From Streptomyces sp. SID12488 (lineage in GTDB: Bacteria > Actinomycetota > Actinomycetes > Streptomycetales > Streptomycetaceae), in assembly GCF_010548275.1 (NCBI RefSeq), contig NZ_JAAGLT010000037.1:25479-89478 (forward strand): DNA of 64,000 nucleotides, in the 5' to 3' direction. The position numbers and the translations under genes were made by a program. The notes under the pieces are model-generated. The model was given only the letters and a program-made list of their open reading frames with translations, was not told the DNA's origin and searched no databases. Below, piece after piece: positions 18,483-26,241 of the stretch (the stretch's first letter is position 1; each line of letters begins with the position of its first letter).

Positions 18483-19480
18483 GAACGACCACGCTGGGCA
18501 CCACCGGCGTCAGGGTCACCGAGCTGTCGTTCGGGGCCGCCGCCATCGGCAACCTCTTCCGCCCGGTCACCGACGAGGCCGCGTACGACGCGGTGGACGC
18601 AGCCTGGGACGCGGGCGTACGCACCTTCGACACCGCCCCGCACTACGGACTCGGCCTGTCCGAGCGCCGCCTGGGCGCCGCGCTGCACGACCGCGACACG
18701 TACACCGTCTCCACCAAAGTCGGGCGACTGCTCGAACCCAACCCTGAAGGCGGCCGCGGCGACGATCTCGCCAACGGCTTCGCCGTGCCCGACACCCACC
18801 GCCGAGTCTGGGACTTCAGCTGTGACGGAGTCCTGCGCTCCCTGGAGGCGAGCCTGGACCGCCTCGGCCTGGACCGGGTGGACATCGCCCTGCTGCACGA
18901 CCCGGACCACCACGCCGAGCAGGCCCTCACCGAGGCCTACCCGGCGCTGGAACGACTGCGCGCCGAAGGCGTCGTCAAGGCGATCGGCATCGGTGTGAAC
19001 CAGTGCGCGCTCCCCGCCCGCTTCCTGCGCGAGACCGACATCGACGTGGTGCTGCTCGCCGGCCGCTACACCCTGCTGGAGCAGGAGGGCCTCACGGAGG
19101 TACTGCCCGAGGCCGCCGCCCGTGGCCGGAGTGTCATCGTCGGCGGAGTGTTCAACTCGGGTCTGCTCACCGACCCCAAGCCCGGGGCCACGTACGACTA
19201 CGCGCCCGCCCCACCGCACGTACTCGACCGGGCCCTGCGCATGAAGGCGGTCACCGAACGCCACGGCATACCGCTGCGCGCAGCCGCTCTGCACTTCCCG
19301 CTCGGCCATCCGGCGGTCGCGAGCGTTCTGTCCGGCGCGCGTTCCGCCGACGAGGTCCGCGACACGGTGGACCAACTGCGGCGAACGGTACCGGCCGCAC
19401 TCTGGGACGAACTGCGCGCCGAGGGACTGCTGCCCCCACACGTACCCGTCCCAGCCGCCACACCGGAGTCGTCGGAGTGA
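18479..19480 (+). CDS. aldo-keto reductase, probable L-fucose (D-threo-aldose) 1-dehydrogenase
   Basis: A 333-residue aldo-keto reductase; ATG 18479 overlaps the previous stop (ATGA). Typical family features are TTLGTTGVRVTELSFGAAAIG, the catalytic Asp in FDTAPHYG, the Tyr in that same motif, the Lys in VSTKVGR, and LLHDPDHH around the His. It most resembles the D-threo-aldose 1-dehydrogenase group, which oxidises L-fucose to its lactone. This would be the first oxidation step after import. The position next to the lactonase supports this. Confidence 0.85.
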   Translation: MRTTTLGTTGVRVTELSFGAAAIGNLFRPVTDEAAYDAVDAAWDAGVRTFDTAPHYGLGLSERRLGAALHDRDTYTVSTKVGRLLEPNPEGGRGDDLANGFAVPDTHRRVWDFSCDGVLRSLEASLDRLGLDRVDIALLHDPDHHAEQALTEAYPALERLRAEGVVKAIGIGVNQCALPARFLRETDIDVVLLAGRYTLLEQEGLTEVLPEAAARGRSVIVGGVFNSGLLTDPKPGATYDYAPAPPHVLDRALRMKAVTERHGIPLRAAALHFPLGHPAVASVLSGARSADEVRDTVDQLRRTVPAALWDELRAEGLLPPHVPVPAATPESSE

Positions 19481-19485
19481 CCGCC

Positions 19486-20397
19486 ATGGACACGGAGGCG
19501 AACACCGCCGAGGGCGTCATCGACGCACACCACCACGTGTGGGACCTCTCCGTCCGTGACCAGGACTGGATCACCGGACCCGAACTTGCCCCGCTGCGCC
19601 GCGACTTCGCGCTCGCCGACCTGGAGCCCGAGGCTCGTGCCGCAGGTGTCAGCGCGACGGTCCTGGTCCAGACGATCGACGTTCCGCAGGAGACGCCCGA
19701 GTTCCTGGCCTTGGCCCGGGACAGCGACCTGGTGGCCGGCGTCGTGGGCTGGACCGACCTGACCTCCCCGGGTGTCGCCCGCGCACTCGCTGCGCTGCGG
19801 GAGGGTCCGGGCGGCGAGTACCTGGTCGGCATCCGCCACCAGGTGCAGGGTGAGGCCGATCCCCGCTGGCTGGTACGGCCCGACGTGCTGCGCGGTCTCG
19901 CCGCGGTGGCCGAAGCCGGGCTCGTGTACGACCTGGTCGTCCGGCCCCACCAGCTCGCGGCGGCCCAAGAAGCCGCCCAACTGCTTCCCGGCCTCACCTT
20001 CGTACTCGATCACGTGGGCAAACCCCCCATCGCCACGGGTGAGTTGCGGCCGTGGGCGGAAGCGGTGCGCCTGCTGGCCTCGCTGCCCAACACCGTCTGC
20101 AAGCTCTCCGGCATGGTGACCGAGGCCGACTGGGACGGTTGGAGTGTCGAGGATCTACGGCCGTACGCGGACACGGTGCTGGACGCCTTCGGTCCGCGAC
20201 GGCTGATGTTCGGCTCCGACTGGCCAGTCAGCCGACTGGCCGCCACCTACGCCGAAGTCATCGCCGCCGCACGGGAGTTGACGGCCACCCTTCATCCAGC
20301 CGAACGCCACGAGGTCTTCACCCGAACCGCCCTGCGGACCTACGGCCTGACCGTCACCGGCTCCTCCCAGGCCGATCAGGAAGCACCATGCGCATAG
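19486..20397 (+). CDS. amidohydrolase-family L-fucono-lactonase (COG3618 type)
   Basis: About 303 residues from ATG 19486, with GGAG eight bases before; GTG 19477 overlapping the previous stop is the alternative. The amidohydrolase barrel shows GVIDAHHHVWDLS (metal-binding His pair), VGIRHQVQ, FVLDHVGKPPI and MFGSDWPVS (the late Asp). Members of this group hydrolyse sugar lactones such as L-fucono-1,5-lactone, which matches a place between the aldose dehydrogenase and the acid dehydratase in the pathway. The coding end runs 10 bases past the start of lutA, so the two genes overlap. Confidence 0.87.
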   Translation: MDTEANTAEGVIDAHHHVWDLSVRDQDWITGPELAPLRRDFALADLEPEARAAGVSATVLVQTIDVPQETPEFLALARDSDLVAGVVGWTDLTSPGVARALAALREGPGGEYLVGIRHQVQGEADPRWLVRPDVLRGLAAVAEAGLVYDLVVRPHQLAAAQEAAQLLPGLTFVLDHVGKPPIATGELRPWAEAVRLLASLPNTVCKLSGMVTEADWDGWSVEDLRPYADTVLDAFGPRRLMFGSDWPVSRLAATYAEVIAAARELTATLHPAERHEVFTRTALRTYGLTVTGSSQADQEAPCA

Positions 20398-21128
20398 CTC
20401 TCTTCATCACCTGCTTCAACGACATGATGTTCCCCCGCACCGGCCGCGCGGTGACCGAACTGCTCGAACGGCTCGGCCACACCGTGGAGTTCCCACAGGG
20501 CCAGACCTGCTGCGGCCAGATGCACTTCAACACCGGCTACCGCCCCGAGACCCTGCCCATGGTCCGCCGATTCGCGGAGGTCTTCGCGGGTTACGACGCC
20601 GTGGTCACCCCGTCCGGCTCCTGCGCGGGCATGGTCCGCGACCACCACCGGGTGGTGGCCGCCCAGTTGGGGGACCCCGTGCTCGCCGAGGCGGTCGAGC
20701 GGGTGGTGCCGACGGTGTACGAGCTGTCGGAACTCCTCGTCGACGTCCTCGGCGTCACCGACGTCGGCGCGCACTTCCCGCACCGGGTCACCTACCACCC
20801 GACCTGCCACTCCCTGCGCATGCTGCGCGTCGGCGACCGGCCGCTCAGGCTGTTGCGCGCGGTGAAGGGCATCGACCTGGTCGAACTGCCGGACGCCGAG
20901 TCCTGCTGCGGCTTCGGCGGCACCTTCGCGCTGAAGAACGCGGACGTCTCCAACGCGATGCTGGCCGACAAGATGCGCCATGTCCTGGACACCGGTGCCG
21001 AGTACCTGAGCGCGGGCGACAACTCCTGCCTGACGCACATCGGCGGCGGCCTGTCCCGGCTGCGTACCGGCGTCGGCACGATGCACCTGGCCGAGATCCT
21101 GGCCTCCACGGAAGGGAACGTACGGTGA
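20388..21128 (+). CDS. lutA: L-lactate oxidation complex subunit LutA
   Basis: A 246-residue (Fe-S)-binding protein of the LutA/YkgE family, starting at ATG 20388 inside the end of the lactonase gene. It has the two cysteine-rich CCG motifs (QTCCGQMHF and ESCCGFGGTF) plus SCAGM and YHPTCH that bind the iron-sulphur cluster. LutABC oxidises L-lactate to pyruvate in the cytoplasm or at the membrane. Here it follows genes predicted to release L-lactate, so it would drain that product. The GTG of lutB overlaps its stop. Confidence 0.92.
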   Translation: MRIALFITCFNDMMFPRTGRAVTELLERLGHTVEFPQGQTCCGQMHFNTGYRPETLPMVRRFAEVFAGYDAVVTPSGSCAGMVRDHHRVVAAQLGDPVLAEAVERVVPTVYELSELLVDVLGVTDVGAHFPHRVTYHPTCHSLRMLRVGDRPLRLLRAVKGIDLVELPDAESCCGFGGTFALKNADVSNAMLADKMRHVLDTGAEYLSAGDNSCLTHIGGGLSRLRTGVGTMHLAEILASTEGNVR

Positions 21129-22609
21129 GCGGCGCCGACAACGTCGTATGGCTGGGCACCCCGCCCTTCCCCGAGGCGGCGCGCACCGCGCTCGCCGACA
21201 CCCGGCTGCGCGCGAACCTGCGCCGGGCCACCGGCACCATCCGGGACAGGCGGCTGGCGGTCACCGCCGAACTCGACGACTGGGAGGACCTGCGGGAGAC
21301 GGCGGCAGCCCTCAAACGCCGCACCCTGCGCCACCTCGACCACCATCTCCTGCGCCTGGAGGAGACGGTCACCGCCGCCGGCGGCACGGTCCACTGGGCG
21401 GCGGACGCGGCCGAGGCGAACGCCATCGTCACGCGGCTGGTTCAGGCGACCGGCGAGAGCGAGATCGTCAAGGTCAAATCGATGGCTACCCAGGAGATCG
21501 GCCTCAACGAGGCACTCGCCGAAGCGGGCATCCGCGCCTACGAGACCGATCTCGCCGAACTGATCGTGCAGTTGGGCGGCGACCGGCCCTCACACATCCT
21601 CGTACCGGCAATCCACCGGGGCCGCTCCGAGATCCGCGAGATCTTCCGGCGGGAGATGGGGAAGTGGGGCCGCCCGGCCCCCGAGGGACTCACCGACGAC
21701 CCACGCGACCTGGCCGAGGCGGCCAGGCTCCATCTGCGGGAGAAGTTCCTGCGGGCCAAGGTGGCCGTCTCCGGGGCCAACTTCGCCGCCGCCGACACTG
21801 GCACCGTGGTGGTCGTGGAGTCGGAGGGCAACGGGCGGATGTGCCTGACCCTGCCGGAGACCCTGATCACCGTCATGGGCATCGAGAAGGTCCTGCCCTC
21901 CTTCGCCGACCTGGACATCTTCCTCCAGCTGCTGCCCCGCTCGTCCACGGGCGAGCGCATGAACCCGTACACCTCGCTGTGGACCGGCGTCACCGAGGGC
22001 GACGGACCGCAGGACTTCCACCTGATCCTCCTCGACAACGGCCGCACCGCGACCCTGGCCGACGAGGTGGGCCGCCAGGCGCTGTCCTGCATCCGCTGCT
22101 CGGCCTGCCTGAACGTCTGCCCGGTGTACGAGCGCACCGGCGGCCACGCCTACGGCTCGGTGTACCCCGGCCCGATCGGCGCGGTACTCACCCCACAGCT
22201 CGTGGGCGTGGAGAACGCGGCCTCGCTGCCCTTCGCCTCCACCCTGTGCGGGGCCTGCTACGACGCCTGCCCAGTCAAGATCGACATTCCCGAGGTGCTG
22301 GTCCATCTGCGGGCGAAGTCCGTGGAGGCCAAGCGCCGGGACCGGCTGCTGCCCACCCCGGAGGCGCTCGCCATGAAGGCCGTAGGCGTAGTGCTGTCCT
22401 CCCCGAGACGGCTGGCAGCGGCCCAGCGACTCGCCGCTCTCGCCGCCCGGCTGGTGGCCCGCGACGGCCGGATCGGCGTCCTGCCCGGCCCCTTCGCTCG
22501 CTGGTCCGGCACCCGTGACACCCCCGTACCGGCGCGCGAGTCCCTGCGCGCCTGGTGGCGACGGACGAGAGAAGAAGGCCGTACGACGACGGAAGGCAAG
22601 GGCCGATGA
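21125..22609 (+). CDS. lutB: L-lactate oxidation complex subunit LutB
   Basis: A 494-residue protein beginning at GTG 21125, overlapping the lutA stop. The N-terminal two thirds is the LUD domain (KSMATQEIGLNEAL, SGANFAAADTGTVVVVESEGN). The C-terminal part carries two ferredoxin-type clusters, CIRCSACLNVCP and CGACYDACP, as expected for electron transfer in the LutB subunit. Length is normal for the family. Its stop overlaps the lutC start. Confidence 0.93.
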   Translation: MSGADNVVWLGTPPFPEAARTALADTRLRANLRRATGTIRDRRLAVTAELDDWEDLRETAAALKRRTLRHLDHHLLRLEETVTAAGGTVHWAADAAEANAIVTRLVQATGESEIVKVKSMATQEIGLNEALAEAGIRAYETDLAELIVQLGGDRPSHILVPAIHRGRSEIREIFRREMGKWGRPAPEGLTDDPRDLAEAARLHLREKFLRAKVAVSGANFAAADTGTVVVVESEGNGRMCLTLPETLITVMGIEKVLPSFADLDIFLQLLPRSSTGERMNPYTSLWTGVTEGDGPQDFHLILLDNGRTATLADEVGRQALSCIRCSACLNVCPVYERTGGHAYGSVYPGPIGAVLTPQLVGVENAASLPFASTLCGACYDACPVKIDIPEVLVHLRAKSVEAKRRDRLLPTPEALAMKAVGVVLSSPRRLAAAQRLAALAARLVARDGRIGVLPGPFARWSGTRDTPVPARESLRAWWRRTREEGRTTTEGKGR

Positions 22610-23241
22610 GCGGCCGCGACACCGTACTGGGCGACATCCGGAGCGCACTGGCCGACGTGCCGGGCTCCGAGACCCCCGACGACGACCCCGTCCCGCACGA
22701 TCCGCACTCTCACCAGCCGGCACCGGACGTCGTCGAGCTGTTCATCGAACGCGCCGCCGACTACCGAGCCACCGTCGTCCGTGTTCAGGCGTCCGACGCC
22801 GTGGCCGCCGTGGCCCGCGCTCTGACACGCACCGGAGCGAAATCCCTTGTGGTGCCCCCGGGTTTCCCCGAAGACCTGGTACCCGAAGGCCCCTGGTCCC
22901 GGCTGCAGGACACCCCACCGCTGACAGTCCGACAACTCGACGCGACGGACGCCGTACTCACCACCGTCGCCGCAGCGATCGCCCTCACCGGCACGGTCGT
23001 CCTCAACAGCGGGCCCGGACAGGGACGCCGCGCGCTGACCCTGCTGCCGGACCAGCATGTCTGCGTGGTCAAGGCTGACCAGATCACCGCCGACGTACCC
23101 GAGGTGATGAGCCTGCTCCACCCGCACCGGCCACTGACCCTGATCTCCGGTCCCTCGGCCACCAGCGACATCGAACTCGACCGCGTGGAGGGCGTACACG
23201 GACCGCGAACGCTCGACATCATCGTGATCGCGGACGAGTAG
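22606..23241 (+). CDS. lutC: L-lactate oxidation complex subunit LutC
   Basis: A 211-residue LUD-domain protein starting at ATG 22606 (ATGA overlap with lutB). AAIALTGTVVLNSGPGQGRR and LLPDQHVCVVKADQI are typical of LutC, as is the ending GPRTLDIIVI. It lacks cysteine clusters, as usual for this subunit. It is the last gene of the coupled operon; no clear terminator follows, and the next 1.2 kb holds only decayed sequence. Confidence 0.92.
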   Translation: MSGRDTVLGDIRSALADVPGSETPDDDPVPHDPHSHQPAPDVVELFIERAADYRATVVRVQASDAVAAVARALTRTGAKSLVVPPGFPEDLVPEGPWSRLQDTPPLTVRQLDATDAVLTTVAAAIALTGTVVLNSGPGQGRRALTLLPDQHVCVVKADQITADVPEVMSLLHPHRPLTLISGPSATSDIELDRVEGVHGPRTLDIIVIADE

Positions 23242-23438
23242 GTCCCGGATACCGGACTGTCCATTCGGACGGCGTGGCCCGGCATCCGCACGTCATCTTC
23301 GGCGCCCGCGTCGCCCGCGTCCGTACGGCGGTCGGTTCAGGCGCGGGCCGGAGGCGCCGACGGCCCGCTCGCAGGACCGCGGAAGACATCACGGGGGCGG
23401 GCGCCGGGGGCTGTTCGCCGGGTTTCCCCAGGAGGGGC

Positions 23439-23780
23439 CTACTGCCCGGGATGGAGACCCAGCCAGCCGGGGGAGGGGTCGCCATTGACCTCGCCGACGT
23501 ACAGGGTGAGTTGCTGGCGGAAGCGTTCGGCGAGGGCGCGGTCTGACATGAAACGCTCGAAGCCCTGGAGGTTGGCGTTCGGGTAGTCCCAGATGGGGCG
23601 GTAGCCGGCGGGGGCTTGACGTCGGTGCGGACCGACCACATGTAGAAGTCGCTCTGGGTCTGCTTCGACAGCCGCCGGTTTAGGTACAGCTTGGCGGCGG
23701 CCGGGTACCGAGCGGGAACGAGTTCGACGGAAATAGACCCGCACCACAACCGCGGCTCTGTGCGGCGCCGCCGCTCCTTC
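23439..23780 (-). pseudogene. unidentified coding remnant, frameshifted
   Basis: On the minus strand two frames join into one protein-like piece. AAAKLYLNRRLSKQTQSDF with YMWSV lies in one frame. It is followed after a shift by YRPIWDYPNANLQGFERF, then MSDRALAERF and LTLYVGEVNGDPSPGW up to the stop at 23439. The composition is coding-like and the shift suggests decay. I do not recognise the family. It sits at the island edge between lutC and the GntR remnant. Confidence 0.4.
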
Positions 23781-23807
23781 GCGCGACGCCACAGCCTCGG
23801 CGGCCCC

Positions 23808-23915
23808 CGGTATTCACGGGCCAGCAGCCGCTCGGCCACCTGCCGGCGCTCCTCATCGGCCGGCTCACAGGCGCGGGGATGCCGGAGTGCCCGCATACAG
23901 GCACGTGGTGCTGAA
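23808..23915 (-). pseudogene. GntR/FCD regulator C-terminal remnant
   Basis: Two minus-strand frames give FSTTCLYAGTP and then ACEPADEERRQVAERLLARE. These line up with TTFLYNGTP and TACERANEEHREVAECLLAR in the regulator at 11072-11842. The frame changes between the pieces and nothing intact lies on either side, so this is a broken relative of that regulator. Confidence 0.55.
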
Positions 23916-24230
23916 CTAGGCCCGCACGCCTCATACCGGCCCGCTGATCACGACCACGGACAGGCCCAGAAGAACCGTCGCCCCGGTCCAGCACAGCTAC
24001 CGCGCCCGACAAGGCGTCCACGCACACACCGCGCGTCCTTTCGGGCCGTTTCCTGTACGGGCCGTTTCTCCCCGCACCCGGCCGGGCGGCAGCCCCGTGC
24101 CCCAATGGCCGCGCAGCACCCTGACCGCCTGTCGCCATCGCAGGGAACGTGTGCTCAATTGGCTTGAATTCCATGGTCACTCGAAAGAGAAGACCCCAAC
24201 TCCCAGGCCCGACTCAGGATTCACCTTGGA
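23916..24230. other. Gene-free decayed stretch
   Basis: No gene is supported here. Open frames exist on both strands but have the composition of random high-GC sequence and no recognisable segments. Confidence 0.35.
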
Positions 24231-24290
24231 GACGCGTTCGGGTTTCGAACTGGGGACCTACGCATTGCGATGCGCAAGACCACCTTTGCC
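24231..24290 (-). repeat. Degenerate third copy of the tRNA-Thr 3' region
   Basis: On the minus strand this reads AATGCGTAGGTC then a T-arm-like AGTTCGAAACCCGAA. It matches the anticodon 3' stem, variable region and T arm of the tRNA at 24419-24492, but with changes in the anticodon loop and no intact acceptor stem. It lies 130 bases from the real tRNA and looks like a worn attachment site from another integration. Confidence 0.45.
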
Positions 24291-24376
24291 AATTCGGGTC
24301 CCATTTGGTTCCCATATGGCCTTCAAACCCACCCCAGGGGGCAGTGATTTAGACCACGATCTGGTCAAGGGAAAGG

Positions 24377-24414
24377 AAAAACCCCAGGTCACGGCGAGTG
24401 AGTCCTGGGGTTTT
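24377..24414 (-). terminator. Terminator of tRNA-Thr
   Basis: AAAACCCCAGG (24377-24387) pairs with CCTGGGGTTTT (24404-24414) around a 16-base loop. It lies directly after the tRNA 3' end on the minus strand and is followed by T residues there. The stem is the same as in the far repeat at 6383. Confidence 0.75.
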
Positions 24415-24418
24415 CCGG

Positions 24419-24492
24419 AGCCGCCTTCGGGATTCGAACCCGAGACCTACGCATTACGAGTGCGTTGCTCTGGCCAGCTGAGCTAAGGCGGC
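24419..24492 (-). tRNA. tRNA-Thr(CGT)
   Basis: A complete 74-nt cloverleaf on the minus strand. The acceptor is GCCGCCT pairing with AGGCGGC. The D arm is AGCTCAGCTGGCCAGAGC, the anticodon stem is ACGCA/TGCGT with loop CTCGTAA (anticodon CGT), and the T arm is CGGGTTCGAATCCCG. The discriminator base is U and CCA is not encoded. It is the likely integration target of the island to its left. Confidence 0.95.
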
Positions 24493-24610
24493 GCGCTGTC
24501 CACACCATGGTGCGGTCAGCAACGTCGGCAAGTCTACACAGTTTCCGGGGGTGCTCCGCACACCCCCGGAGCCCTCCCCAGAGGCCTCCGCACAAGCGCC
24601 CGCCCCGCCT

Positions 24611-26140
24611 CTACGAGCAGCGTTTTCCCTCCGCCGGAGGGGTTCCCCGGAGCAGATACGCATCGATCGCGTCGTCGATGCAGTCACTGCCCCGCCCGTA
24701 CGCCGTGTGGCCGTCGCCCTCGTACGTCAGGAGGCGGGCCGAGGAGAGCTGGCGGGAGAGGGACTGGGCCCAGCGGTACGGGGTCGCCGGGTCGCGGGTC
24801 GTGCCGACGACCACGATCGGGGCGGCGCCCTTCGCCTCGATGCGGTGCGGCTCACCCGTCGGCCGGACCGGCCAGTACGCGCAGCTCAGGGAGGCCCAGG
24901 CCATGACCTCACCGAAGACGGGGGACGCCTTCTCGAAGGACGGCAGCGCGTCGCGTACCTGGTCGGGGGTGGCGTACGCCGCCGGAAGGTCGAGGCAGTT
25001 CACGGCCGCGTTGGCGAACATCAGGTTCGAGTAGCGGCCGTCGGCGTCGCGCTCGTAGTAGCTGTCGGAGAGCAGCAGCAGGCCCGCGCCGTCCTTGTCC
25101 CGCATCGCCGAGGTCAGCGACTCGCGGAGTTGCGGCCAGGTGCTCTCGTCGTACATCGCGGCGATCACGCCGGTCGTGGCGAGGGCCTCGCCCAGCTTGC
25201 GGCCGTCCGCGTCGCCGGCCGGGACGGACGACGTGTCGAGGCGGTCGAAGAACGCCTTCAGGTTCGCGCCGACCTTCCCCTCCTCCGTGCCCAGCGGGCA
25301 GTCCCGCTGCCGTACGCAGTCCTTCGCGAACGCGTCGAAGGCCGTCTCGAAGCCCGCCGTCTGGTCGAGGTTCAGCTTTCGCGCGGGCAGGGAGGGGTCC
25401 ATCGCGCCGTCCAGGACCAGCCGGCCAACGCGGTTCGGGAAGAGCCCCGCGTACGTCGCCCCGAGGAACGTGCCGTACGACGCCCCGACGTACGTAAGCC
25501 GCCGGTCGCCCAGCACCGCCCGCAGGATGTCCATGTCCCGGGCCGCCTCCACCGTGGACACGTGCCGCAGCAGGTCGGCCGAACTGCTGCCGCAGCCCTC
25601 GGCGAACTCCTTGTACGCGCCGACCAGTTGGCCGGTCTCCCGTTCATTGTCGGGAGTCGTGTCTGTCTGCGTGTAGGCGTCCATCTCGCGGCCGTCGAGG
25701 CACTCGACCGGCTCGCTGCGCGCCACCCCGCGCGGGTCGACCGCGACCATGTCGTAGCGCGCGCGGACCTCGGCGGGATAGCCGATCCCGGCGTACGCCT
25801 GCAGGTACCCGACCGCCGAACCGCCCGGCCCGCCCGGGTTCACCAGCAGCGAGCCGAGCGGCTTGCCTGTCCCCGTGGCCTTCTTGCGGGAGACGGCCAG
25901 CTTCACGTCACCCTCGGCCGGAGCCGCGTAGTCGAGGGGCGCCCTCATCGTGGCGCACTGGAAACCGGGCGCACCGCACGACCGCCAGCTCAGCTTCTGC
26001 GCGTAGTACGACGCGAGGCCCGTCGGCGTCACCGACGAACTCGCCGCACTCGTCGAACTCCCCGTGGAACAGGCGGAGACGAGCAGCGCGGCGGCAGCGA
26101 GCAATGTCCAGGCCTGACGAGGTGTGCGCCTCATATGCAT
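24611..26140 (-). CDS. secreted alpha/beta hydrolase, tripeptidyl aminopeptidase type (SlpD/SlpE-like)
   Basis: A 509-residue lipoprotein-like enzyme: the N-terminus has a hydrophobic core ending LLVSAC, a lipobox. The alpha/beta fold shows the oxyanion strand SLLVNPGGPGGSA, the nucleophile elbow YVGASYGTFLG, and a C-terminal TAP-like domain with TTRDPATPYRWA and the catalytic His in GDGHTAYG. The size and C-terminal domain match Streptomyces mycelium-associated tripeptidyl aminopeptidases. Proteins of this group trim tripeptides outside the cell. ATG 26140 or ATG 26134 could be the start; no strong ribosome-binding site is visible. Confidence 0.88.
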   Translation of the reverse strand: MHMRRTPRQAWTLLAAAALLVSACSTGSSTSAASSSVTPTGLASYYAQKLSWRSCGAPGFQCATMRAPLDYAAPAEGDVKLAVSRKKATGTGKPLGSLLVNPGGPGGSAVGYLQAYAGIGYPAEVRARYDMVAVDPRGVARSEPVECLDGREMDAYTQTDTTPDNERETGQLVGAYKEFAEGCGSSSADLLRHVSTVEAARDMDILRAVLGDRRLTYVGASYGTFLGATYAGLFPNRVGRLVLDGAMDPSLPARKLNLDQTAGFETAFDAFAKDCVRQRDCPLGTEEGKVGANLKAFFDRLDTSSVPAGDADGRKLGEALATTGVIAAMYDESTWPQLRESLTSAMRDKDGAGLLLLSDSYYERDADGRYSNLMFANAAVNCLDLPAAYATPDQVRDALPSFEKASPVFGEVMAWASLSCAYWPVRPTGEPHRIEAKGAAPIVVVGTTRDPATPYRWAQSLSRQLSSARLLTYEGDGHTAYGRGSDCIDDAIDAYLLRGTPPAEGKRCS

Positions 26141-26241
26141 TCAGCGAGCGTAACCCTGTGAAACCGTCCGAATACTCTCCGCCCACAACATGACTCGTAC
26201 GGGTTACGCCTGGTACGGGTTACGTGAGTTACGAGTTGTCG

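Larger units (their letters stand above)
6383..24460. mobile_element. 18-kb tRNA-Thr-associated genomic island carrying the fucose-pathway genes
   Basis: The segment is bounded by direct repeats of 82 bases (6383-6464 and 24379-24460) that differ at three positions. The repeat consists of the 3' half of tRNA-Thr(CGT) and the terminator behind it. The intact tRNA is at the right end with its 3' side facing the island, which is the usual geometry after integration by a tyrosine recombinase. The island holds the GH141 gene, regulator, importer, sugar-acid pathway and lutABC. Its margins contain only pseudogenes. No intact integrase is present, so it is probably no longer mobile. The island boundary is direct observation; the integration history is inference. 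Confidence 0.6.

Noticed and set aside
24097..24486. Open plus-strand frame reading GFEPETYALRVRC-like sequence
   Set aside because: It reads through the tRNA-Thr and its degenerate copy on the opposite strand. Such peptides are a well-known artefact of tRNA genes.
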